NCBI RefSeq assembly: GCF_018223745.1
Contig: NZ_CP073653.1
Span: 2,508,001 to 2,572,000 of the forward strand
DNA length: 64,000 bases
From: Clostridium beijerinckii
GTDB lineage: Bacteria > Bacillota > Clostridia > Clostridiales > Clostridiaceae
Reading direction: 5' to 3'
Position 1 is the stretch's first letter; each line of letters begins with the position of its first letter. The notes beneath the pieces are model-generated. The model searched no databases. It was given only the letters and a program-made list of their open reading frames with translations, and was not told the DNA's origin. The position numbers and the translations under genes were made by a program. Shown here piece after piece: positions 54,890 to 62,694 of the stretch.

Positions 54890-55090
54890 TCATGCCACTT
54901 TATGAGAATCATCAGTAGAACTCTCTGTATCGATAGCCACTCCAAGTTTAGCTGATATTATGGTATTTAACTTATTAATTGAACTTGCTAAGCTAACAAT
55001 TTGCTTCTCTAAGCGTATTAGCAAATATGCAGACACTGCCACGGGAAAGCCATTATTAACAATAAGATCCATTAATTGATTTACTTCCAT
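54890..55090 (-). CDS. YvrJ-family small protein (cassette copy B)
   Basis: 66 aa. MEVNQLMDLIVNNGFPVAVS ... RLEKQIVSLASSINKLNTI is almost identical to the copy at 7928-8113, with a different C-terminal end (DDSHKVA). It has the same AGGAGGTGA ribosome site. One membrane segment, then an amphipathic tail. In this copy the small Ser/Asn-rich RHH gene lies between it and the Cys-rich gene. Function unknown. Confidence 0.8.
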   Translation of the reverse strand: MEVNQLMDLIVNNGFPVAVSAYLLIRLEKQIVSLASSINKLNTIISAKLGVAIDTESSTDDSHKVA

Positions 55091-55192
55091 AAACTCATCA
55101 CCTCCTATAAAGGATATATGAAATAAAATATATTAGTTCATATATAGGTAATAAATAATTATTTGAAATTAAAATAGATAAAATAAATTTAA

Positions 55193-55729
55193 TTATTGAG
55201 TGCCACCATCATTTACAATATGGTTGTGATAATGTTCTATAGCAATATCAACTATTGTACTGACACATACATTAATATCTGGATGGATGCTCTTTAATTC
55301 ATTTATTTTTCTTATAGTAGAACTTCTAAGGGTGTAGCTTCTTTTAATATTTGGAGTCTCACCATCAATGGCGGGAGTGGCACCATTAGGTAGTGGAGTT
55401 TTCCTATTGTCAAAGATGTCTTGTGTAGGGATTAAAGTATTTTTTAGCTCCATAGAATTAGTAGAGTTGGTTGTATTATATTCAATATTGCTGCTGCTAG
55501 TCGAAGAAGTATTAACTTGAGTATTGTTTTTGGGATCTTCTTGAATAGAAGTATTATTAGATTTAGTATCAGAGCTATTTTGAATAATATTAATATCAGA
55601 ATCATCATCAAAAGAGAAGGAAGATATGCAGTCACCAGCCATAGGAACTTCGCTAGTAAATCCATATACTTCACCTTCATCATATTCAAAATCATTTTTA
55701 GGAACGTTTGATGTTTTTCTTCTAGCCAT
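55193..55729 (-). CDS. Ser/Asn/Thr-rich protein with C-terminal ribbon-helix-helix domain
   Basis: 178 aa. An N-terminal basic tag (MARRKTSNVP) is followed by a long low-complexity disordered region rich in Ser, Asn, Thr and Asp (about 40-130). The folded C-terminus (IKRSYTLRSSTIRKINELKS ... VSTIVDIAIEHYHNHI, about 130-172) looks like a CopG/Arc-type RHH DNA-binding domain. Minus-strand AGGAGG precedes the ATG. It resembles partition or cassette regulators of plasmids and phages. Its function is not known; DNA binding is inferred. Confidence 0.65.
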   Translation of the reverse strand: MARRKTSNVPKNDFEYDEGEVYGFTSEVPMAGDCISSFSFDDDSDINIIQNSSDTKSNNTSIQEDPKNNTQVNTSSTSSSNIEYNTTNSTNSMELKNTLIPTQDIFDNRKTPLPNGATPAIDGETPNIKRSYTLRSSTIRKINELKSIHPDINVCVSTIVDIAIEHYHNHIVNDGGTQ

Positions 55730-56058
55730 AAATTATATACCCTCCTTAGCAGTATTTTTATGTATCCTCATAAAAGATATATGGTTATTTATTAGAGATT
55801 CTAAAATTCTAAAGAATTTAGGAATATATATTTTTTAGAATTTTAGAATAAAAGAACTTAAGAATGATGGAATTTAAGAATATTAGAACTTAAGAATATA
55901 AGAATTTGCTTGTAAAATGCGGGTTAGGAGATTAGATATACAAATTTAATCATGATTTTAATGTTATGTTACAGTATAAAACATATATCCATAATAGCAG
56001 CTCATAAATTTTAAAGCTGTAAATAAATTATTGGAGTGTGTTGTAAAAATGATTAGAG

Positions 56059-56292
56059 ATGAAATTAAACTTAATTCAGAAGAAGGAGAGATTTTTGATA
56101 AAAAAGCAGATTGCTCTTGCTATTAGAAATTCTACTTTTAATGATGAACTTGGATGTTCTTTATTAGATGATGGTATATTGGATAAATGCCAAGGATGTA
56201 GCTTGAAATATATTTGTGATGGAATAGATCAGCTTGCTGATAGTTATGTAGAGAAAACTACAGAGGTTGTTAACAATTTTAGTTTTGAATAA
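56059..56292 (+). CDS. small Cys-rich protein (cassette copy B, the most complete)
   Basis: Up to 77 aa. The conserved end is LDKCQGCSLKYICDGIDQLA followed by DSYVEKTTEVVNNFSFE. The start is uncertain: GGAGTG favours ATG 56050, which is in another frame; ATG 56059 is in frame; and TTG 56094 has AAGGAGA just before it and would give MIKKQIALAIRNS. Three Cys (CxxC plus C) could bind a metal. Broken copies occur at 8219-8364 and 59405-59518, each on the strand opposite the YvrJ and sigma genes. Confidence 0.6.
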   Translation: MKLNLIQKKERFLIKKQIALAIRNSTFNDELGCSLLDDGILDKCQGCSLKYICDGIDQLADSYVEKTTEVVNNFSFE

Positions 56293-56299
56293 GAAATAA

Positions 56300-56709
56300 A
56301 AGAAATTAAAGATTTTAGAAGTGAATCACTTCATTTAAAAAAGAGAAAGGCTGGAGAGCTTTCATTTCAAGTAAACGGAAAAGATATTCCAGTAGTATAT
56401 CCAATTAGTCCGTTTCTATTTAAAGAAGTGAAGAGTTGGAAGGATAGAGTTTTAAGCGGGGTACCTCAGTTAATAATTCCATTTACAGCGGATCAGCCAT
56501 TCAGGGCACATAGATTGTTTTCAAAAGGGTATTCAGTAGGTACTTTAAAAGAGAAAAATCTAGAATCAGTTGATTTAATAAAGGTATTTAAGGACATGGA
56601 AAATAAAGAATATATAAGAAATGCTAAAGAAATCAAAAATATTATTGAGTCTGAAAAAGGATTAGAAAATGCGGTGAAATATATAGAAAAAGTGTATAAA
56701 TCATTTTGA
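56300..56709 (+). pseudogene. glycosyltransferase (UDP-glucosyltransferase type) remnant
   Basis: A frame without a start gives VYPISPFLFKEVKSWKDRV joined directly to LSGVPQLIIPFTADQPFRAHR and the C-terminal GT-B helices (SKGYSVGTLKEKNLESVDLI ... YIEKVYKSF). The donor-binding motif before GVPQ is missing, so there is an internal deletion as well as loss of the N-terminal acceptor domain. It is inserted between cassette copies B and C. Confidence 0.7.
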
Positions 56710-57180
56710 AATAGAGATAAAATCTTTAATATTAAAGATGAATAAGTAAACCTTATTCATCTTAGATTCAGATTAGAATTGAATGATAGCATAAATATAA
56801 ATTGACTATATAGGAATATTAATGATAATATTTAGTAAGAAGTGTAAAGTTCGTTATAATTTAATAATAAAAAAAGATGAATGAATATAAGTTATTAAAT
56901 TTGTATTTATTCAAGTTTTTTTATGATAATCAAAATATTACATAAAAATATTAAGGCGCAGATACTGTAAGATGTTTTTAATCTTTGCAAAATTAATTAT
57001 TATTAATTAAATGCTTAGACAAAATAACTTTTATAAAAGTTAAAGCTTTTAACAGTATATATTGCTCTTCGGAATTATGAAAAATTTATAACATAAAAAA
57101 TTAATATCAATAAATTTAATGATAATTAAGTTCTATTTTTGTACTCAAAAGTTCATTGTATCTTTGCGTATACAAGCTTC
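56710..57180. other. non-coding region upstream of RNase J
   Basis: No gene. Includes a T-run hairpin candidate near 56725-56770 (AAAGATGAATAAG / CTTATTCATCTTAG), probably a terminator, and AT-rich promoter DNA. Confidence 0.5.
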
Positions 57181-57276
57181 ATCTTGAAGGAATATTGTGC
57201 CACTTAAGTGGACAGATTCTTCTAAGATACAAGTAAGTGAAGTTGTATTTCTATTAGAAGAACTTCAATTGAATCT
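57181..57276 (+). promoter_or_regulatory. structured leader of the RNase J gene
   Basis: An almost continuous stem at 57181-57228 (ATCTTGAAGGAATATTGTGC pairs back to AAGAT, closing on CCACTTAAGTGG), then a second stem around 57232-57275. It lies 40-130 nt before the start codon. No known riboswitch was recognised; RNase J leaders can be autoregulated by cleavage. Confidence 0.5.
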
Positions 57277-57317
57277 TAGAATATATTTATGCACTTAGTT
57301 ACAAGTTAGGAGATAAA

Positions 57318-58994
57318 ATGATAAATAAAAGCAAAATAAAAAGCAAAGTAAAGATTATACCTCTAGGAGGGTTAGGGGAAATAGGAAAAAATTTAACTGT
57401 CTTTGAATATGAAGATGAGATAGTAATTATAGATTGTGGAATGTCGTTTCCGGATGAAGAACTTCTTGGAATCGACCTTGTACTTCCTGATATAACGTAT
57501 TTACTAAGAAATAAGGATAAGATAAAGGGATTTTTTATAACTCATGGACATGAAGATCATATAGGTGGATTACCTTATGTTTTGAAGCAAATTAATGTTC
57601 CTATTTATGCTACAAAGTTAACTTTAGGATTAATTGAAAGTAAATTAGAAGAGCATAATATTCTTAGTGATTGCACATTAAATATGGTTAAACCAGGTGA
57701 TATAATAGAAACAGGCAATTTCAATATTGAATTTATTAGAACAAATCATAGTATAGCAGATAGTGTGTCAATTGCTTTGCATACACCTATAGGAATAATT
57801 GTTCATACTGGTGATTTTAAAATTGACTTTACTCCAATTGATGGAGAAATTATAGATTTGCAAAGATATGCACAGCTCGGAAAAAAAGGAGTACTGCTTT
57901 TAATGGCTGATAGTACTAATGCTACTCGTTCAGGTTATACAATGTCGGAAAAGACTGTAGGTGAAACTTTAAATAATCTATTTATTAAGGCAGATGGAAG
58001 AGTAATAGTAGCTACTTTCGCATCAAGTATTCATAGAGTGCAGCAGATTGCTAATGCTTCTATAAAAAATGGTAGGAAGATTGCATTTAGTGGAAGAAGT
58101 ATGGAAAAAATATCTGAAGTTGCTATGTCACTAGGATATTTATTTATACCAGAAGAAATGATAATAGATTTAAATGACGTTAAAAAATATCCAGATAATA
58201 AAGTTACAATAATCACGACTGGAAGCCAAGGTGAGCCAATGGCAGCACTTACAAGAATAGCAGCAGGCAATCATAGGAGTATTCAACTAGAAAAGGGAGA
58301 TACGGTTATCATATCATCAACACCAATACCAGGTAATAAAAAGGCTGTATCGTGTGTTGTGGATGATTTAACAGAAAAAGGTGCTAAGGTAATATACGAA
58401 GCAATAGAGGATATACATGTTTCAGGCCATGCTTGTGAGCAAGAGCTTAGATTAATTCATGCACTTTTAAAACCTAAATTCTTTGTACCTGTACATGGTG
58501 AATATAGGCATTTATTAAGTCATTCTAAAATTGCAGAAAATATGGGTATGGATAAATCAAATATTTTTATATTAGAAATAGGAGATGTATTAGAATTAGC
58601 TAGAAATAAAGCAGAAATAACTAACAAGGTACCAGCAGGTAGGGTTCTTATAGATGGCTTAGGTGTAGGTGATATAGGAAATATTGTACTTCGAGATAGA
58701 AAGAATTTAGCAAAGGATGGTATTATAACAGTAGTTATTGCTATAAATAAAGAAAGTAAAACCGTAATATCTGGTCCAGATATAATTACAAGAGGCTTTG
58801 TATATGTTAGAGATTCAGAAGAGCTAATGAGAGAGATTAGAAGAATAGTTTCTAAGAGTGTAGAAAGATGCCTGGATAATGATGTAACTGGGTGGTCAGA
58901 AATTAAGAGTGCCATAAGAAGAGAAGTAAATACTTATGTATATACAAAAATGAAAAGAAAACCTATGGTTTTGCCAGTAATTACTGAAATATAA
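57318..58994 (+). CDS. rnj: ribonuclease J
   Basis: 558 aa, the full family length. It has a beta-lactamase domain with the zinc motif FFITHGHEDHIGGLPYVL (HxHxDH), a beta-CASP region (STNATRSGYTMSEKTVGETL, ATFASSIHRVQQIANASI, TTGSQGEPMAAL), and a C-terminal domain ending KRKPMVLPVITEI. RNase J is a 5'-exonuclease/endonuclease central to mRNA turnover and rRNA maturation in Firmicutes. The start follows GTTAGGAG. It is a normal chromosomal gene between cassette copies B and C, with a structured leader and a terminator-like hairpin at 59161. Confidence 0.96.
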   Translation: MINKSKIKSKVKIIPLGGLGEIGKNLTVFEYEDEIVIIDCGMSFPDEELLGIDLVLPDITYLLRNKDKIKGFFITHGHEDHIGGLPYVLKQINVPIYATKLTLGLIESKLEEHNILSDCTLNMVKPGDIIETGNFNIEFIRTNHSIADSVSIALHTPIGIIVHTGDFKIDFTPIDGEIIDLQRYAQLGKKGVLLLMADSTNATRSGYTMSEKTVGETLNNLFIKADGRVIVATFASSIHRVQQIANASIKNGRKIAFSGRSMEKISEVAMSLGYLFIPEEMIIDLNDVKKYPDNKVTIITTGSQGEPMAALTRIAAGNHRSIQLEKGDTVIISSTPIPGNKKAVSCVVDDLTEKGAKVIYEAIEDIHVSGHACEQELRLIHALLKPKFFVPVHGEYRHLLSHSKIAENMGMDKSNIFILEIGDVLELARNKAEITNKVPAGRVLIDGLGVGDIGNIVLRDRKNLAKDGIITVVIAINKESKTVISGPDIITRGFVYVRDSEELMREIRRIVSKSVERCLDNDVTGWSEIKSAIRREVNTYVYTKMKRKPMVLPVITEI

Positions 58995-59160
58995 AGCGTT
59001 GAATAAAATAAAGAGAAGGAAAAAATATTACGAAATTAGATTGATATAAGTTGAAATATATTAGAATTTAAGGTACAACTAAATAAAATTATAATGTATT
59101 GAGAATATAAAAGTTCATAGGTGATGAAGTTCGCCTTTAAATATCTTGTTTGAGATTGAT

Positions 59161-59200
59161 GACTCCTACTATAGTAAAATATAGTAGGAGTCTATTTATT
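59161..59200 (+). terminator. terminator-like perfect hairpin
   Basis: GACTCCTACTATA / TATAGTAGGAGTC with a 6-nt loop. It is a homologue of the hairpin at 9188-9220. The following tract (TATTTATTTTTATTTT) is T-rich. Confidence 0.75.
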
Positions 59201-59204
59201 TTTA

Positions 59205-59334
59205 TTTTAGGAGGGATTAATTTGCTAGGAGTTACATTAACCTCAACTTTTTCTAGTTTACGCTTATTAAGATTAGCCTTTATAAGTGTTGAATCAAAAT
59301 ACAGATTTTTTACACTCATAAGTCCTTTTTTCAA
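59205..59334 (-). pseudogene. IS1182-type transposase remnant
   Basis: Minus-strand frame KKGLMSVKNLYFDSTLIKAN followed by LNKRKLEKVEVNVTPSKLI. This is the FDST-H/L-IKANANKR segment around the first catalytic Asp of IS1182-family transposases. Nothing else of the gene remains. Confidence 0.65.
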
Positions 59335-59404
59335 TTGCGTAAAATACTATATTATATTGCATAAATATAGAAAACTAAAGACTGCTAACACTTTATCAGC
59401 AGTC

Positions 59405-59518
59405 TGAAGCCCTAAAGGACTTGGACAATTAAAATATATTTATAATGGAATAGATAAAGTTGCTGATAGTTATGTAGAAAAAACTACATAGGTTGTTAAC
59501 AATTTTAGTTTTGAATAG
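59405..59518 (+). pseudogene. remnant of small Cys-rich protein (cassette copy C)
   Basis: Readable end LKYIYNGIDKVADSYVEKTT, a TAG, then VVNNFSFE and a stop. The CxxC pair is lost and an in-frame amber has appeared, so this copy is dead. Confidence 0.65.
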
Positions 59519-59591
59519 GTAAATGAAATATTTGTATTATATAAAGATAACAGCTCCAAGGATTAACCTTAGAGATGTTAGATGTTTCTCT

Positions 59592-60164
59592 TTAATAATA
59601 CAATGAAATATTATTAAGGATTTTCATTAAAATGTTTTTCTTTTTTTGAATAGCAGTAGAGTAACACATATTTTTAAAATAAGCATATTCCTTTACAGTG
59701 TAATTTTTGTAGAATACAAAATCTATAAGTTCAAGTTCCTCTCCACCTAAATTCTTAAGGGCTAATTTTAAATCTTCATAATCACACATTTCACATAATG
59801 AAGTTTCAGTTGAGATTTCTTCTGAAGGAAGATTACTTTCAAAATTATCATGTAGACTTAATGCATCATTACCTTCAGTAGATCTTCTAGTTTTAATTCT
59901 TTTGATTAAATCACTCATATTATTTTTAATGGCATTAGTAGCATAGGCAACGAATCTATGCTTTTCTAAATTGTACATGTAAACAGATTTAAAAAGTGAT
60001 TGGTAACACTCCTGCATAATATCATGTGCGTTATATCCATCAATGAAAGTTCTTTTAGAAATATTATAAATTAAAGTCCTAAATTCTTCAGCTAATTTTT
60101 CTTTTGCTTCTTCATCATTATTTTTGCACTTGGTAACTAAAACTTCAATATAATTAAAATCCAT
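59592..60164 (-). CDS. UviA/TcdR-like small sigma-70 family factor (copy C)
   Basis: 190 aa from ATG 60164 (GGAGG 5 nt upstream, as in copy A). Region 2 (DIMQECYQSLFKSVYMYNLEKHRFVAYATNAIKNNM) and region 4 (LGGEELELIDFVFYKNYTVK) are intact, with no damage. Upstream DNA is also shared with copy A (ATTTTACATATATTGTGTTTTG). The retained pair suggests both are functional or that the duplication is recent. Expected to direct RNA polymerase to cassette promoters; not proven. Confidence 0.82.
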   Translation of the reverse strand: MDFNYIEVLVTKCKNNDEEAKEKLAEEFRTLIYNISKRTFIDGYNAHDIMQECYQSLFKSVYMYNLEKHRFVAYATNAIKNNMSDLIKRIKTRRSTEGNDALSLHDNFESNLPSEEISTETSLCEMCDYEDLKLALKNLGGEELELIDFVFYKNYTVKEYAYFKNMCYSTAIQKKKNILMKILNNISLYY

Positions 60165-60423
60165 ATAAACCTCCATCTTCAATATAAGAGTTGTGAATTA
60201 AAGTGATTATTTTACATATATTGTGTTTTGCATTAAATTTACATCTATATATGGCTAGATTACATATAACTTATATAGGAGTATAAAAATAAATTAGATT
60301 TATGTTGTTACTTATGCTTTTAATACTGAAGCTCTTGCTTGCAGCATAGAACTGTTGTTTTTAAAGGCGTATAACTCATATTAAAAAGTAAAAAAATTAG
60401 AGATTATGGAGGAGATATGGAAA

Positions 60424-60570
60424 ATGATTAATTTTATAATAGCTGTAGGTCATACTGCGAGTGGTAATGTTGGATGTGGAGTTATTGATAGGTTGGATGA
60501 GAGTAATTGTATAAGAGAAATTGGAACTCTAATTGCAGAGCATTTTAATGAGTTTTTTAGATTAACATAG
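60424..60570 (+). pseudogene. endolysin-type N-acetylmuramoyl-L-alanine amidase fragment
   Basis: GGAGGAG precedes an ATG. 48 aa (MINFIIAVGHTASGNVGCGV, IDRLDESNCIREIGTLIAEHF), then a stop. The VGHTASG start and LDESxCxREIG segment match the N-terminus of clostridial phage Amidase_3 endolysins, including the first zinc His. The remaining two thirds of the domain are missing. Confidence 0.7.
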
Positions 60571-61584
60571 CTGGATTATTAATATCTCTTAATTTTTCTG
60601 GGTATCTCGTGTCAAAATCGCTTACTTATAGTTAAGAAAAATATTAATCCAAGAAATTGAGAGAAAAATATATGAGTTTTATCAAAAATTTGATTATAAA
60701 GAACTAGAGCAAAGTAATGTTGGTAATTCAATAATTGAACTGGTTTTCAATGTTTACAAAACATATAAGGATGACTATAACGAGTTATCAAAATGCTTAG
60801 CTGATGAGGATATAAATTTTGATAACTTGAAAAAAGACAAATTTGATAATCCACATGTAAAAAGCAAGTGAGTTTGAATACTACATTAATAAAATTAATA
60901 CAACGCTTTTATAGTGTCGAATAAAAGTAAAAATGCCCTTTGAAAATCAAGCAAATAAGGAAATAAGAATTAATTTTTCCATTTTATATCAACAAATACA
61001 ATAAAATGTGGTAAAATGTAGTAAAAGAAAATTACAATATTAGGTTAGTATAATAAAAAGTAGAGTTGTAAAAAAGTATGATTTTTAGTCGTAAAATATT
61101 AATTTCTTCGTGATAAGAGGGGAAGGAAGAGTAATGAATTTATTGATTCTTTAGATAAAGAAAAAATGGTTGCAAATAGGTCAACAATACTTAAAGACGG
61201 CTATATCTTTAGAAATGTCAAAGGGTAAGATATATAGATTTGAAGATTTCACTGGAAGTGGAATTTCAGACTCACCTGCTGAATTTGAAATTTTAGATAC
61301 TGAAACTAATATTGAAATAAATATAGTAATTTAGTAGTTGGCGTGGAAAATGAAGTGTTGTGTTTGTATATATTTTTCAAAAGCTTTCTTAATTCATTTG
61401 AAAAAACTAGAAACTTGTTCTTTAGTGTTGACTTCTGCGCACTTACTTCGGATATATGGATTTGAAAATATTATTCATTAGTGCAACAGTAGTTGGAACA
61501 GTAGATTATGGAATCGGTCATGAGAGCAGTAATAACTAAAAGTAATCTTGGAAAATGCAATTAATATTTATAGGAGGGACAAAA
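60571..61584. other. gap with gene fragments before the TIR cluster
   Basis: A start-less frame at 60632-60871 encodes LIQEIERKIYEFYQKFDYKE ... DNPHVKSK, protein-like but unrecognised. A second short frame at 61215-61334 (MSKGKIYRFEDFTGSGISDS ...) may also be a remnant. The last 200 nt should contain the promoter of the TIR cluster; AGGAGG at 61571-61576 serves its first gene. Confidence 0.45.
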
Positions 61585-62067
61585 ATGGCAGATGAAATAA
61601 AAAATATTTTTGTGTCACATCAACATAATGATGCAGACAAAATTGAGTCATTTAAGAAATTAATAGGTAAACATGGGATTGATATGAGAGACAGTTCTAT
61701 TTATGAAAATAAACTAAAAAACAATGCAACTAATGAGCAGTATATCAAACAAGAATTGATAAAACCGCAAATGAAATGGGCAGGAACAGTAGTTGTACTG
61801 ATAGGTAAAGATACAGCTAAAAGTGATTATGTGAATTGGGAAATAAAGACAGCTGCAGAAATGGGAAAAAGAATTGTAGGAGTGTATTTACAAGGAGCAA
61901 AAGAGGAAGATATTCCTGTAGAATTAATTGAAAATGGAAATAACTTAGTCGGATGGAATGGTGAAAAAATTGTAGATGCGATAAATGGAGAAGATTTTGA
62001 ATGGGAAAATCCTGATGGTAGCCCTAGAAGTAACAATCCAATGGATTTACCGAGATATCAGTGTTGA
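61585..62067 (+). CDS. TIR-like (DUF1863 / ThsB-type) protein
   Basis: 160 aa from ATG 61585 (AGGAGGG upstream; the longer frame from 61555 lies before it). The fold starts with NIFVSHQHNDADKIESFKKLI (strand A, FVSH), passes GTVVVLIGKDTAKSDYVNWEI (DYVNWE; E86 is the candidate catalytic Glu), then AAEMGKRIVGVYL. This is the ThsB type of TIR domain, which in Thoeris makes an NAD-derived signal on infection. No ThsA-type SIR2/SLOG gene is visible; instead Nmad2 and a second TIR protein follow at 9 and 6 nt. Confidence 0.82.
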   Translation: MADEIKNIFVSHQHNDADKIESFKKLIGKHGIDMRDSSIYENKLKNNATNEQYIKQELIKPQMKWAGTVVVLIGKDTAKSDYVNWEIKTAAEMGKRIVGVYLQGAKEEDIPVELIENGNNLVGWNGEKIVDAINGEDFEWENPDGSPRSNNPMDLPRYQC

Positions 62068-62076
62068 GGTGCATAT

Positions 62077-62688
62077 ATGAAATATTATTCTTATGTTATT
62101 CCTAGAGACTATGGCTTTGCACCAAATCCTTATTTTGGATATTGTACATTGGCAACATGTAAGCCAAGAATTCGGAAGAGTGCCCGAGTAGGAGATTGGA
62201 TTGCTGCATATGGAGGTGCTAGGACAGAAGTGCACAAAAAATTAGTTGTACTAATGAATGTAGATGAGATTTTAACGTTTGATCAATACTGGAATGATAA
62301 GAGATTTGTAAAAAAGAGACCAGTATTTAATCGATCTATATCTTGTATGTACGGAGATAATATATATCATCATATTGGCGAAAAGTGGACACAAGAACTT
62401 TCACATCATAGTATGGCAGATGGTAGCATTAATTATTTAAATTTAAATCGTGATACTCAAGCAGATAGAGTTCTAGTTGCGACACAGTTTTATTATTTTG
62501 GGAATAATGCTATTGAAATTCCAAAAGAATTTGGAGTGTTAATTGGTAGTGGGCGTAATCACAAGAGCTTTCGTGATGAAAAAATAATTCATAAATTTAT
62601 AAATTTCATGAATGAAAATTTTGAAACGGGAATACATGGGGTTCCTTATAGCAGGAAAAGTGGGCAGTTTGCACATTATAGGGGGTAA
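62077..62688 (+). CDS. Nmad2 (nucleotide modification associated domain 2) protein
   Basis: 203 aa. It begins KYYSYVIPRDYGFAPNPYFG, then YCTLATCKPRIRKSARVGDWIAAYG, the conserved opening of Nmad2, and continues with a central RPVFNRSISCMYGDNIYH and C-terminal ATQFYYFGNNAIEIP. Nmad domains were defined computationally from association with modified-base pathways of phages and defence islands, and may recognise or process modified nucleotides. It starts 9 nt after the TIR stop, and its own stop overlaps the next ribosome site. No catalytic residues can be named. Confidence 0.8.
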   Translation: MKYYSYVIPRDYGFAPNPYFGYCTLATCKPRIRKSARVGDWIAAYGGARTEVHKKLVVLMNVDEILTFDQYWNDKRFVKKRPVFNRSISCMYGDNIYHHIGEKWTQELSHHSMADGSINYLNLNRDTQADRVLVATQFYYFGNNAIEIPKEFGVLIGSGRNHKSFRDEKIIHKFINFMNENFETGIHGVPYSRKSGQFAHYRG

Positions 62689-62694
62689 ATTATT

